A DNA stretch of 64,000 bases from Aquiflexum gelatinilyticum. Its GTDB lineage: Bacteria > Bacteroidota > Bacteroidia > Cytophagales > Cyclobacteriaceae. Below are positions 51,682 through 60,974 of the stretch, in pieces. The translations under genes and the position numbers were made by a program. The stretch spans positions 124,001 to 188,000 of the forward strand of contig NZ_JANSUY010000004.1 in assembly GCF_024741135.1 (NCBI RefSeq), read 5' to 3'. How positions within the stretch are numbered: the first letter of the stretch is position 1; each line of letters starts with the position of its first letter. Below the pieces are notes generated by a model. The model was not told the origin of the DNA. It made no database searches and was given only the letters and a program-made list of their open reading frames with translations.

Positions 51682-54573
51682 TTAGGCTTCTGCCTCGACA
51701 TATTCCTCAACAGGAATACAGCTGCAAACCAAATTTCTGTCACCGAAGGCTGAATCGATTCTTCTGACGGTTGGCCAGAATTTATTCCCTTTCACATATG
51801 GCAACGGATACACTGCTTTTTCTCTTGAGTATGGGAAATCCCAATTATCTGCCAAAGCCAGTGCCGCTGTGTGCGGTGCATTTTTCAAGACGTTGTTTTC
51901 TTTGTCTGCGTTGCCGTCAGCAACTTCCTGGATTTCATGTCTGATGGCGATCATCGCATCGCAGAACCTGTCAAGTTCAGCCATAGTCTCAGACTCAGTC
52001 GGCTCGATCATCAAGGTTCCGGCCACAGGGAAAGAAACAGTAGGAGCATGGAATCCATAATCCATCAATCTTTTCGCAATGTCTTCTACCTCTACGCCAA
52101 ATTCCTTGAAAGCCCTACAATCCAAAATCATCTCGTGAGCAGCCCTGCCATGAATCCCTGTATAAAGGATCGGATAATGCGCTTCAAGTCTGGCTTTGAT
52201 ATAGTTGGCATTTAGGATTGCGATTTTGGTAGCATTGGTCAGTCCTTCTCCTCCCATCATTGCGATGTAGGCATAGGAAATCGGAAGGATGCTTGCACTG
52301 CCAAAGGGTGCAGCGGATATCGCGTGGATTGCCTGGGTTCCCCCTGTTTCAACAACAGGATTTCCCGGAAGGAATGGCACCAATTGCTTGGCAACGCTGA
52401 TTGGTCCCATTCCAGGGCCGCCACCACCGTGAGGGATACAGAATGTTTTGTGGAGATTCAAGTGACAGACATCTGCACCGATTCTGCCAGGGCTGGTAAG
52501 ACCAACCTGCGCATTCATATTCGCTCCATCCATATATACCTGACCGCCATGGTCATGGATGATCTGGCAGATTTCTTGGATTGCCTCCTCAAATACCCCA
52601 TGGGTAGAAGGATAAGTTACCATCAGTGCCGATAAATCATTGGAATGTTCTTCAGCTTTGGCTTTCAGGTCAGCGACATCGATGTTTCCTCTTTCGTCAC
52701 ATTTCACCAAAACAACCTTCATTCCTGCCATGACAGCAGAAGCAGGATTGGTACCATGGGCAGAAGTTGGGATCAAAGCGATGTTCCTGTGGTGATCGCC
52801 ACGGCTGATGTGATAAGCTCTGATGACCATCAAACCTGCATATTCACCCTGAGCACCAGAGTTTGGCTGGAGAGAAGTATCTGCAAAACCTGTGATTTCA
52901 GTCAGCCAATTTCTAAGGTTTTGGAACATCTCATAATACCCTGCTGCCTGATCCTGTGGGCAGAAAGGATGTAATTGACCGAATTCAGGCCAAGTCACAG
53001 GGATCATTTCGGTAGTGGCGTTGAGTTTCATGGTACATGAACCCAAGGAAATCATCGAATGAACCAAGGAAAGATCTTTGTTTTCAAGCCTTTTGATATA
53101 CCTGAGCATCTCGTGCTCTGAATGGTATTGGTTGAAAACCGGGTGAGTCAGGTATTCTGACTTCCTATTGATACCCTCAGGAAGGTTGATTTCCAGTCCT
53201 GCGACCAGTTCCTCCCAAGTTGATTTTATCTTTTGGTTGGTGGATTTTGCAAAAACCTCTACAAGTGTTTTGACATCCTTCAAAGTTTTGACCTCATCGA
53301 AAGAAAGCAGAATAGCACCTTCTTCGTACCTGAAATTCAATTCTGAAGAAACAGCAAATGCTTTGATTTTTGACTGCTGAACTGAATCGGTTTTTATTTT
53401 GATGGTGTCAAAATAGGTTTTGTTCGTCTGCTCAAAACCGATTTCTGCAAGTGCCTTGGCTGTCAACTGTGTTAAGCCATGTGTTCTCAAAGCGATTTCT
53501 TTCAATCCCTTTGGACCATGATAAACCGCATACATTCCTGCCATCACAGAAAGGAGAACTTGCGCCGTACAGATATTGGAAGTTGCTTTTTCTCTTTTGA
53601 TATGTTGCTCACGGGTCTGAAGCGCCATTCTGTAGGCTTTGTTTCCGTCCTTATCTAATGAAACACCGATAATTCTACCAGGAACCTGTCTTTTATAAGC
53701 TTCTTTGGTAGCAAAAAAGGCTGCATGCGGACCGCCATAACCCATTGGGACACCCAATCTTTGGCTTGTTCCGACGACTACATCAGCGCCCATTTCCCCT
53801 GGAGGAGTCAATAAAGTCAAGCTCAATAAGTCAGAAGCAAAAGCCGTCAAAACATTGTTCTCTTTGGCAGCTGCAACCAGATCAGCATGGTTGATAACTT
53901 CCCCATCGAGGTTTGGATATTGGACCATTACCCCAAAAAGATTCGGATCAGTCAAGTCCAAAGTGGAAAGCGGTGCAATCACCAATTCGATTCCGATTGG
54001 GGCAGAACGGGTGATCAGCAAATCCCTAGTCTGAGGGAATATTTTTTCATCTACAAAGTAGGTGTGTGCATTTTTCTTTTCCTTCGACTTGGAAGCATAG
54101 AGCATCGTCATGGCTTCGGCAGCAGCAGTGGCTTCGTCAAGAAGGGAAGCATTTGCCATCTCCATTCCTGTCAGGTCCATGACCATTGTCTGGTAGTTGA
54201 TCAACGCTTCCAAACGACCCTGAGCGATCTCTGCTTGGTAAGGAGTGTAAGCAGTATACCATCCCGGATTCTCAAGAATATTTCTCAAAATCACCCCAGG
54301 CACAATGGTATCATAATAACCCATCCCAATATAGGATTTGAAAATCCTGTTTTTGGATGCCAGTTTCTGAAACTCCTTTAGAAATCCTGCTTCGGATTTT
54401 GCCTCCGGAAGGTCCAATGGCCTCTCCAATTGGATGGATTTCGGGATCGTTTGGTCAATCAGTTCATTCAGGGTAGCCGCTCCGATTTTATTTAACATGA
54501 CGGCAATTTCATCGGCTGAAGGGCCGTTGTGCCTATTTTCAAACTTGGTAGAGGGATTAAGATTAATCTTCAT
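51682..54573 (-). CDS. gcvP: Glycine dehydrogenase (decarboxylating), P protein
   Basis: A 963-residue single-chain P protein of the glycine cleavage system: PLP-dependent decarboxylation of glycine and transfer of the aminomethyl group to the H protein lipoyl arm. The PLP lysine is K709 in [19 protein letters not shown]. The N-terminal half carries [14 protein letters not shown] and [19 protein letters not shown], the C-terminal half [18 protein letters not shown]; full length matches one-polypeptide GcvP. Promoter element TACCTTTG (minus) lies ~57 nt upstream. gcvH and gcvT are not in the window. Confidence 0.97.
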   Translation of the reverse strand: MKINLNPSTKFENRHNGPSADEIAVMLNKIGAATLNELIDQTIPKSIQLERPLDLPEAKSEAGFLKEFQKLASKNRIFKSYIGMGYYDTIVPGVILRNILENPGWYTAYTPYQAEIAQGRLEALINYQTMVMDLTGMEMANASLLDEATAAAEAMTMLYASKSKEKKNAHTYFVDEKIFPQTRDLLITRSAPIGIELVIAPLSTLDLTDPNLFGVMVQYPNLDGEVINHADLVAAAKENNVLTAFASDLLSLTLLTPPGEMGADVVVGTSQRLGVPMGYGGPHAAFFATKEAYKRQVPGRIIGVSLDKDGNKAYRMALQTREQHIKREKATSNICTAQVLLSVMAGMYAVYHGPKGLKEIALRTHGLTQLTAKALAEIGFEQTNKTYFDTIKIKTDSVQQSKIKAFAVSSELNFRYEEGAILLSFDEVKTLKDVKTLVEVFAKSTNQKIKSTWEELVAGLEINLPEGINRKSEYLTHPVFNQYHSEHEMLRYIKRLENKDLSLVHSMISLGSCTMKLNATTEMIPVTWPEFGQLHPFCPQDQAAGYYEMFQNLRNWLTEITGFADTSLQPNSGAQGEYAGLMVIRAYHISRGDHHRNIALIPTSAHGTNPASAVMAGMKVVLVKCDERGNIDVADLKAKAEEHSNDLSALMVTYPSTHGVFEEAIQEICQIIHDHGGQVYMDGANMNAQVGLTSPGRIGADVCHLNLHKTFCIPHGGGGPGMGPISVAKQLVPFLPGNPVVETGGTQAIHAISAAPFGSASILPISYAYIAMMGGEGLTNATKIAILNANYIKARLEAHYPILYTGIHGRAAHEMILDCRAFKEFGVEVEDIAKRLMDYGFHAPTVSFPVAGTLMIEPTESETMAELDRFCDAMIAIRHEIQEVADGNADKENNVLKNAPHTAALALADNWDFPYSREKAVYPLPYVKGNKFWPTVRRIDSAFGDRNLVCSCIPVEEYVEAEA

Positions 54574-54629
54574 ATCGATAAATAAGGGGGGATTTACTTG
54601 GGTTATATTCCGCTCGATTTTTGGTTGTG

Positions 54630-54637
54630 CAAAGGTA
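54630..54637 (-). promoter_or_regulatory. Promoter element of gcvP
   Basis: TACCTTTG read on the minus strand matches TAnnTTTG exactly, giving a leader of ~50 nt before the gcvP ATG at 54573. Confidence 0.55.
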
Positions 54638-54773
54638 AGAATTATTGAATCATATTGAATTTCAAAGACAAAGAAATACGAGCTATTAACATCTGAATTG
54701 ATAAACGGTTTTAATGTAATTCAAATTATTTCTATGTTTAATGCCTTAATTTGAATAGTCTCAAAAATAACTT

Positions 54774-56261
54774 ATGAAAAAAAGAATTTGGATATCGGGA
54801 GCATTAAGCTTTTTGCTTTCCTTCAATCTATCTGCGCAAGACGCAGGAGTCGTAAAATATGCTTCAACAATTACCGCTTCTGACCTTGAAAAACACCTCA
54901 CTTATTTGGCTTCCGATGAATTGGAAGGCAGAAACACCGGTGACAAAGGTCAAAAAATGGCAGCTGAATACCTTGTTGAATTTTATAAAGGTTTGGGTTT
55001 GGCAGGTCCTGTGGATGGATCATACCTACAGAAGTTCAACCTTGTATCTGTCTCCTATCCTGAAGTTACATTGACAGTTGGAAAACAAAAACTGGTAAAC
55101 AATAAAGATTTCGTATTTCTTGGAGATGGAGACCTGAAAAAAGCTGCAAAAGTGGAATTGGTTTTCCTTGGTCTTGCCTCTGAGGAAAATATGAAGAAAG
55201 TAGATGTAAAAGGAAAATTGGTTGGGCTTTGGGCCATTGGTTCTCGGTCACAGACTGTAATCCAGGACATCATGAAAGCCGGTGCCGCAGGTATTGTCAT
55301 CGTCACGATGGAAGGACAGGCAAACTTTGACAGAATTGCCAACAGGTATCAATCTCTCAGCGGAACGGGCAGGTTGGGTTTTGAAGAACCTACCAAGCAG
55401 GAACCTGTTTTCTTGGTGAGCAGCGATAAAATGGCGGCATTGTTTGACACCCCGGTGGAAACATTGAAAGAAGCTGCTAAAAACAATCCTGAATCCATCA
55501 AGGCACAGAAAGCGAGTTACCTTGTCAAAAAACAAAACAAAGTCGTGCCTACAGAAAATGTCATGGCCTACCTTGAAGGAACTGATAAAAAAGAAGAGGT
55601 TTTAGTCATTTCATCCCACTACGACCACGTCGGCATCAACAGCAAAGGCGAAATCAACAACGGTGCTGATGATGACGGTTCGGGAACAGTTTCAGTCATG
55701 GAAATTGCGGAAGCATTTGCAACGGCAGCCAAAGAAGGTAAAAAGCCACGAAGAAGTATCTTGTTCCTGAATGTAACAGGGGAAGAAAAAGGGTTGTTGG
55801 GTTCTGAATATTATTCTGAACACCCGATTTTCCCTTTGGCCAATACAGTCAACAACATCAACATTGACATGGTAGGCAGGATTGATTATGAATATCAAAA
55901 TGCCGAGAACAAAGATTATGTCTATGTGATCGGTTCAGAGATGCTTTCCTCCCACCTGAAAGTCATCAATGAGTACAACAATATTACTTACACCAATTTG
56001 ATCCTGGATTACAGGTACGATGCGGCAGACGACCCAAACAGGTTTTACTATAGATCTGACCACTATAATTTTGCAAAGCACAATATTCCTGTGATTTTCT
56101 TCTTCAATGGCGTTCACGATGATTACCATCAGCCTACAGATACTGTGGAGAAGATCGAATTTCCTTTGATGACCAAAAGGGCAAAGTTGATTTTCCATAC
56201 CGCTTGGGATCTGGCCAACAGGGCTGAAAGAACACCTGTTGATGGAACAAACGACAGGTAG
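54774..56261 (+). CDS. M28 family aminopeptidase with PA domain
   Basis: A 495-residue exported zinc peptidase. Signal peptide RIWISGALSFLLSFNLSA; a PA-like insert at ~100-235 (VKGKLVGLWAIGSR, AGIVIVTMEG). Zinc ligands appear in M28 order: SSHYDHVG (~280), NGADDDGSGTVSVMEIAEA (~295), TGEEKGLLGS (~330), NIDMVGR (~365) and HDDYHQPTDTVEKI (~463). Such enzymes remove N-terminal residues from peptides in the periplasm or outside. Appears monocistronic; an imperfect -7 element (TTAATTTG) lies about 25 nt upstream of the ATG. Confidence 0.92.
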   Translation: MKKRIWISGALSFLLSFNLSAQDAGVVKYASTITASDLEKHLTYLASDELEGRNTGDKGQKMAAEYLVEFYKGLGLAGPVDGSYLQKFNLVSVSYPEVTLTVGKQKLVNNKDFVFLGDGDLKKAAKVELVFLGLASEENMKKVDVKGKLVGLWAIGSRSQTVIQDIMKAGAAGIVIVTMEGQANFDRIANRYQSLSGTGRLGFEEPTKQEPVFLVSSDKMAALFDTPVETLKEAAKNNPESIKAQKASYLVKKQNKVVPTENVMAYLEGTDKKEEVLVISSHYDHVGINSKGEINNGADDDGSGTVSVMEIAEAFATAAKEGKKPRRSILFLNVTGEEKGLLGSEYYSEHPIFPLANTVNNINIDMVGRIDYEYQNAENKDYVYVIGSEMLSSHLKVINEYNNITYTNLILDYRYDAADDPNRFYYRSDHYNFAKHNIPVIFFFNGVHDDYHQPTDTVEKIEFPLMTKRAKLIFHTAWDLANRAERTPVDGTNDR

Positions 56262-56604
56262 ATATTTAATCAGATATTAATTGATATAGGATATTTATTG
56301 ATATTGATTAAAATTCAACCCTTGATTATGCTTTTATAGGATTGAAATTTTTGCAAAAAAATCAAATAGCCATTCATTTCTTTGACTCAAAAAAGTTAGA
56401 GGAGTGAATGGCTTAATTATTAATAAGAACTTTTATCATTTTTCCATGTCTCAAAAATATCATAAAAAGGGTGCTATTGCGGAAAGCGAATGACAGGTAA
56501 AACCAACCTATATCACCTTCAATGGAAATGAATTATTTCTACCCAAAAATATTTTTAAATTGGATCTCTTATAGCATCCAATTAATTCAAAACTGATTTT
56601 GAAT
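56262..56604. other. Intergenic spacer, no gene seen
   Basis: An AT-rich spacer of about 340 nt. A loose inverted pair (TTTAATCAGATAT / ATATTGATTAAA) lies near its left end at 56265-56312, weak as a terminator. It should contain the promoter of the PQQ dehydrogenase gene; none is clearly seen. Confidence 0.35.
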
Positions 56605-58746
56605 ATGAAACTCCCCAAAATACCATTGATTCTCCTTCTTAGTTTTTTTCTAATTTCCTGTTCAGAAACTGATTCCCATAAACACCTCGATTACTCTGGT
56701 TGGGAAACTTTTGGAGGCACCAAAGACGCCGCACGTTACTCTTCCCTCGATCAGGTCAACAAAGAGAATGTCAAAAATCTGGAAGTAGCATGGACCTATA
56801 ATACCTCAGATTCTACAGCCCGGTCTCAAATCCAATGCCAGCCAATTGTAGCGAATGGAATTCTTTACGCCACTAGTCCGCAATTGAATGTTTTTGCCTT
56901 GGATGCCGCCTCAGGCAAATTACTTTGGCGGTTCAATCCCTATCAGTTGCTAGGAGGCGAAAATTCTTGGGCCGGAACCAACAGAGGCGTGACCTATTGG
57001 GAAGAAGGTGAAGACCGGCGAATAATTTTTTCTGCGGGTAATTGGCTGATGGCTCTGAATGCCGATGACGGAAGACCAATCCCCACTTTTGGAGAAGGTG
57101 GAAAAGTGGATTTACAAAAGGATCTTGATACAGATTTGAAAGAATTTTTGATTGTTTCCAATACACCGGGAGTGGTGTATAAAGACAAATTGATCTTGGG
57201 CATGCGCCTTTCGGAAGGATTGGATGCTGCACCCGGACACGTTCGCGCATACAACATCAAAACCGGAAAAAGAGAATGGATTTTCCATACCATCCCTCAT
57301 CCAGGAGAATTTGGCAATGATACATGGCAGGAAGAATACCGGGAGTTGATCGGTGGAGCTAACAACTGGGCGGGAATGAGTCTGGATGAAGAAAGAGGAA
57401 TCGTCTATGTCCCAACAGGTTCAGCAACCTATGATTTTTGGGGAGGATACCGACACGGGCAAAACCTTTTTGCCAATTCGCTTGTCGCTTTGGATGCAAA
57501 CACCGGACAGCGGATCTGGCATTTTCAGGCCGTTCACCATGATATCTGGGACAGGGATTTCCCTGCCAATCCTAATCTGATCAGAATCAAAAAAGACGGG
57601 AATTGGATAGATGCCATCGCCCAAACATCCAAACAGGGATATATTTATGCCTTTGATAGGGTTACCGGCGAACCCATTTGGCCTATCGAGGAAAGGGAAG
57701 TTCCCCAATCTGAAATCCCCGGTGACCAAAGTTGGCCCACCCAACCGCATCCCACTTTGCCTGAACCTTATATGAGGATGGTATATGAGGAAAAAGACAT
57801 CCTGAACCTTACCCCCGAGTGGGAACAGGATATCCGAAAAAAGCTCGAAAATGTCAAATATGGCCACATGTGGCTACCGCCGAGCCAAGATCACGGCATT
57901 GTACTTTTTCCCGGAATGGACGGAGGCGCAGAATGGGGAGGCTCTTCTTTTGATCCTTTTACACAAACCATGTATGTCAATGCCAATCAGATCCCTTGGG
58001 TGATCCGGATGACTGCCAACCCAAAGTTTGAAAATGTAGGTCAAGGTATTTACGTAAACTATTGTGCCAACTGTCATGGGATGTCTCTTAAAGGAAATCC
58101 TCCGACTGTGCCCTCCATAGAAAACCTTAAGGACAAATTCTCCAAAGATTCACTTGCCAACTTGATCAGAAACGGAAAAGGAGCTATGCCGGCATTTGCC
58201 CATATTCAAGAAAGTGAAAGGAGATTATTGGTAGATTATCTATTAGGCTTAGAGCAATATGCTAATGCTGAAAAGAAAGAACTTGAAGGCGGAAAAGAAA
58301 GACTCAACCCTCAATACTATATGAATGGTTATTCAAGGCTTTTGACTGAGGACGGTTATCCCGGAATCAATCCACCTTGGGGTACACTTACGGCCATTGA
58401 CATGAATACAGGAAGAATCAAATGGCAATCGGTCTTGGGTGAATTTGACGAACTGACAGCAAAAGGGATTCCACCTACCGGCACGGAAAATTACGGAGGA
58501 CCCGTCACAACAGCAGGTGGACTGGTTTTCATCGCCGCGACCAAAGATGAGAAAATCAGGGCATTTGACAAGAATACCGGAGCAGTCCTTTGGGAAGCCA
58601 AACTCCCCGCTGCCGGACATGCAACTCCTGCAGTCTATATGAAAAACGGTAAACAATACATTGTCATTGCATGTGGCGGCGGAAAAGGAACAAAGTCAGG
58701 AGATGCTTATGTAGCATTTTCTTTGCCCAATACAAATCAACAATAA
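56605..58746 (+). CDS. PQQ-dependent dehydrogenase with embedded cytochrome c domain
   Basis: A 713-residue lipoprotein dehydrogenase; the ATG at 56605 gives a signal with lipobox LISC (C19). It is an eight-bladed beta-propeller quinoprotein of the glucose-dehydrogenase-like family: repeated PQQ blades (GKLLWRFNPYQ, GKREWIFHTIPHP, GQRIWHFQAVHHDIWDRD). A class I cytochrome c domain (~475-555) with haem motif C487-A-N-C490-H491 is inserted between blades, after which the propeller resumes (GRIKWQSVLGEF, GAVLWEAKLPAAGHATPAVY). The enzyme would oxidise a sugar or alcohol in the periplasm and pass electrons to the haem. A Gfo/Idh/MocA gene follows 19 nt later. PQQ synthesis genes are not in the window. 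Confidence 0.92.
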   Translation: MKLPKIPLILLLSFFLISCSETDSHKHLDYSGWETFGGTKDAARYSSLDQVNKENVKNLEVAWTYNTSDSTARSQIQCQPIVANGILYATSPQLNVFALDAASGKLLWRFNPYQLLGGENSWAGTNRGVTYWEEGEDRRIIFSAGNWLMALNADDGRPIPTFGEGGKVDLQKDLDTDLKEFLIVSNTPGVVYKDKLILGMRLSEGLDAAPGHVRAYNIKTGKREWIFHTIPHPGEFGNDTWQEEYRELIGGANNWAGMSLDEERGIVYVPTGSATYDFWGGYRHGQNLFANSLVALDANTGQRIWHFQAVHHDIWDRDFPANPNLIRIKKDGNWIDAIAQTSKQGYIYAFDRVTGEPIWPIEEREVPQSEIPGDQSWPTQPHPTLPEPYMRMVYEEKDILNLTPEWEQDIRKKLENVKYGHMWLPPSQDHGIVLFPGMDGGAEWGGSSFDPFTQTMYVNANQIPWVIRMTANPKFENVGQGIYVNYCANCHGMSLKGNPPTVPSIENLKDKFSKDSLANLIRNGKGAMPAFAHIQESERRLLVDYLLGLEQYANAEKKELEGGKERLNPQYYMNGYSRLLTEDGYPGINPPWGTLTAIDMNTGRIKWQSVLGEFDELTAKGIPPTGTENYGGPVTTAGGLVFIAATKDEKIRAFDKNTGAVLWEAKLPAAGHATPAVYMKNGKQYIVIACGGGKGTKSGDAYVAFSLPNTNQQ

Positions 58747-58765
58747 TTAAAAGAAGCATACTCCT

Positions 58766-59953
58766 ATGAAAATCGCAGTTTTAGGATCAGGGTTCATTGC
58801 AAGATTTTATGCCGAATCACTCCATGCCCAAAGGAGAAAGGATTATATTCATATGGTGTATTCACGAAACCGGGTTAATGCGGCGAAGTTTGCGGAGGAT
58901 TATCAGCTCAGCTTTTTCACCTTTGATATGTGGGAAGCTATTTCCCATCCCGAGACGGAAGTTGTACTGATTGCTTTGCCCAATCACCTTCATTTGGAAG
59001 CAGTCCTCGCATGTGCAAAGGCAAAAAAAGCCGTTTTGTGTACAAAACCTCTGGGAAGAAATGCCAAAGAAGCCAAGGAGATGTTGGATGCTGTGGAAGA
59101 TGCAGGGATTTTTGCGGGTTATTTGGAAGACCTGTGCTACACACCAAAGTTCCTCAAATCTGTAAAAAGCATCGAAGATGGGAACATTGGCAGGGTTCTC
59201 TGGACCAAATCAAGGGAGACCCATCCGGGACCTCACAGCGATTGGTTTTGGGATAAGGAAAAATCAGGAGGCGGTGCCATCATAGACCTTGGCTGCCATT
59301 GTGTGGAGATAGGCAGGAATTTTATAGGAAAAGAAATTAGACCACTCGAAGTAATGTGTTGGGCAGATACCCAAGTGCACCCGATAGAAGCGGAAGACCA
59401 CGCCATCGGTTTGGTCAAATATAACAATGGTGCCATCGGCCAATTTGAAGTTAGCTGGACATTTAGAGGAGGAATGGATTTGAGGGATGAAGTGATGGGA
59501 ACAGAAGGTACTATATGGCTCAACAGTTTTTTGCGGACAGGTTTTGAGATGTTTACCACCGGGAAGGGAAACAGCTATGTAGCTGAAAAAGCGGAGTCAA
59601 ACTCAGGTTGGCTCTTTCCTGTCGGCGATGAAGCGCACGAACTTGGCTATCCCCATATGTTTACTGATATGTTTGATTCCATGGAAAAAGGAATTCCTCC
59701 AAGGGAGACTTTTTATGATGGGTACATTGTCAATGCCATTTTGGACGCTGCATTTCTTTCTGCCAAAACCAAAAAATGGGAAGCTGTAATTATTGAGGAC
59801 TGGCGCGGAGAGCAAGCAAGTGCTATATCCGAAAAATTTCAGGATTTTGACGAGTATCATTTCCTGATCAAAAAAGAAATCCTCCCTTCAGGAGTCAGCA
59901 AACTGATTTTGAAACACAAAATAACCGGTGAGGTGACCCAAAGGGAGGAGTAA
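58766..59953 (+). CDS. Gfo/Idh/MocA family oxidoreductase
   Basis: A 395-residue NAD(P)-dependent oxidoreductase without signal peptide. Rossmann motif AVLGSGFIARFYAESL; then ALPNHLHLEAVLACAKAKKAVLCTKPLG (the CTKP signature); active region GGGAIIDLGCHCVEIGRNF. The C-terminal domain contains AEDHAIGLVKYNNGAIGQFEVSW. It is transcribed with the PQQ dehydrogenase gene (19-nt gap), suggesting it processes the oxidation product, for example a keto-sugar or lactone-derived acid, in the cytoplasm; this link is inference. Convergent with the next gene with a single base between stops. Confidence 0.88.
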   Translation: MKIAVLGSGFIARFYAESLHAQRRKDYIHMVYSRNRVNAAKFAEDYQLSFFTFDMWEAISHPETEVVLIALPNHLHLEAVLACAKAKKAVLCTKPLGRNAKEAKEMLDAVEDAGIFAGYLEDLCYTPKFLKSVKSIEDGNIGRVLWTKSRETHPGPHSDWFWDKEKSGGGAIIDLGCHCVEIGRNFIGKEIRPLEVMCWADTQVHPIEAEDHAIGLVKYNNGAIGQFEVSWTFRGGMDLRDEVMGTEGTIWLNSFLRTGFEMFTTGKGNSYVAEKAESNSGWLFPVGDEAHELGYPHMFTDMFDSMEKGIPPRETFYDGYIVNAILDAAFLSAKTKKWEAVIIEDWRGEQASAISEKFQDFDEYHFLIKKEILPSGVSKLILKHKITGEVTQREE

Positions 59954-59954
59954 T

Positions 59955-60272
59955 TTATTTTTTGCCTAATAGGGTTTTTACCCCTTCCAACAACTGCTTG
60001 AATCCTTCTTTGAAATGTTCTTTGGATTCAGAGATGTTAGGCTCAAATTCTTCTTTCTTTTCTTGGTACAATTGCTCAACTTTTTCTTTGCCTTTTTTGA
60101 ACTCAGCTTCCAAAGTCGTCCTTTTTTCTTTCAGGTCATCAATCTTTTTTTCAATCTCAACTTTGGCCTCTCCGCCGGCTTGAGTTCCTTTTTCAATTAA
60201 TTCCTCTATTTTAGTACCTATATCCCGAAGAATAGATTCTACTTCTTCAAATCCTGATTTTTTGGCTTCCAT
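59955..60272 (-). CDS. Small coiled-coil protein
   Basis: A 105-residue, strongly charged helical protein (Glu/Lys-rich, no aromatic core: VEIEKKIDDLKEKRTTLEAEFKKGKEKVEQLYQEKKEEF). It has no signal or membrane segment. It resembles apolipoprotein-like or YtxH-type stress coiled coils, but I cannot name a family. The stop lies 1 nt from the oxidoreductase stop on the other strand. It probably forms a soluble dimer; a stress role is only a guess. Confidence 0.65.
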   Translation of the reverse strand: MEAKKSGFEEVESILRDIGTKIEELIEKGTQAGGEAKVEIEKKIDDLKEKRTTLEAEFKKGKEKVEQLYQEKKEEFEPNISESKEHFKEGFKQLLEGVKTLLGKK

Positions 60273-60305
60273 AATGGTGTTGTTTGATTAAATATAAAAA
60301 ATACA

Positions 60306-60974
60306 ATGGTCTCGAATATACTAACTAAGCTACAAACTACCAGCAAACTCAAGTATAATTTGTTTGAAATGACAGAGGCTCTTTTTCAGGATCTAGAAAA
60401 AATTTGCGGTCAACTGGCAATTGAAATCTATGAGGCAAATAAGGGGGAAACCCCTGTTCCCATCAAAGTGGAAAGGACAAATCCATTTGAATTTATTTTC
60501 AGGATCGGAGGAGATGTGCTTATTTTCATCCTACAGAGCAATATCGTCAGGCTTCCTGACGAAAACTATCTCAGCAAATCAAAGTATTTGAAAGATGATG
60601 TGACACTAAGGTATTTTGGACAGATTCTCATTTATAATTTCTTGAGTGACACCGTTGATTTTGGCAGGCTTGAAGACCCCGGATACTTGATAGGCAGGGT
60701 ACTTTTGAATCGGGAAAATAAATTCTTTTTAGAAGGAGACAGAAAGATCGTTTTCAATTTTCCCGAACTGAAGGAAAACATAGTTAGTCCTGAGAAAATG
60801 CGTGAATTTGTCGAACAACTCGTGGTTTCTGCATTGGAAAATGACCTCTTGGCGCCGTCATTTACTGATATCATGTTGATCACTTATCAGCAAAAAATCG
60901 AGCATACCTCAGGGTTGGGAAATCCTCAAAAAATAGGATTTGATTTCTTTGCCAAAAACAAAGACATTGGCTAA
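60306..60974 (+). CDS. Conserved-looking protein of unknown function
   Basis: A 222-residue soluble protein. An amphipathic helical start (ILTKLQTTSKLKYNLFEM) leads to an alpha/beta-type sequence (PFEFIFRIGGDVLIFILQSNIVRLP, LRYFGQILIYNFLSDTVDFGRLEDPGYLIGRVLLNRENKFF) and a helical C-terminus. No recognised domain or catalytic motif. Divergent from the coiled-coil gene, and its stop abuts the ABC exporter's stop with no gap. Codon use is like the core genes, so it is likely a native lineage gene of unknown role. Confidence 0.65.
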   Translation: MVSNILTKLQTTSKLKYNLFEMTEALFQDLEKICGQLAIEIYEANKGETPVPIKVERTNPFEFIFRIGGDVLIFILQSNIVRLPDENYLSKSKYLKDDVTLRYFGQILIYNFLSDTVDFGRLEDPGYLIGRVLLNRENKFFLEGDRKIVFNFPELKENIVSPEKMREFVEQLVVSALENDLLAPSFTDIMLITYQQKIEHTSGLGNPQKIGFDFFAKNKDIG

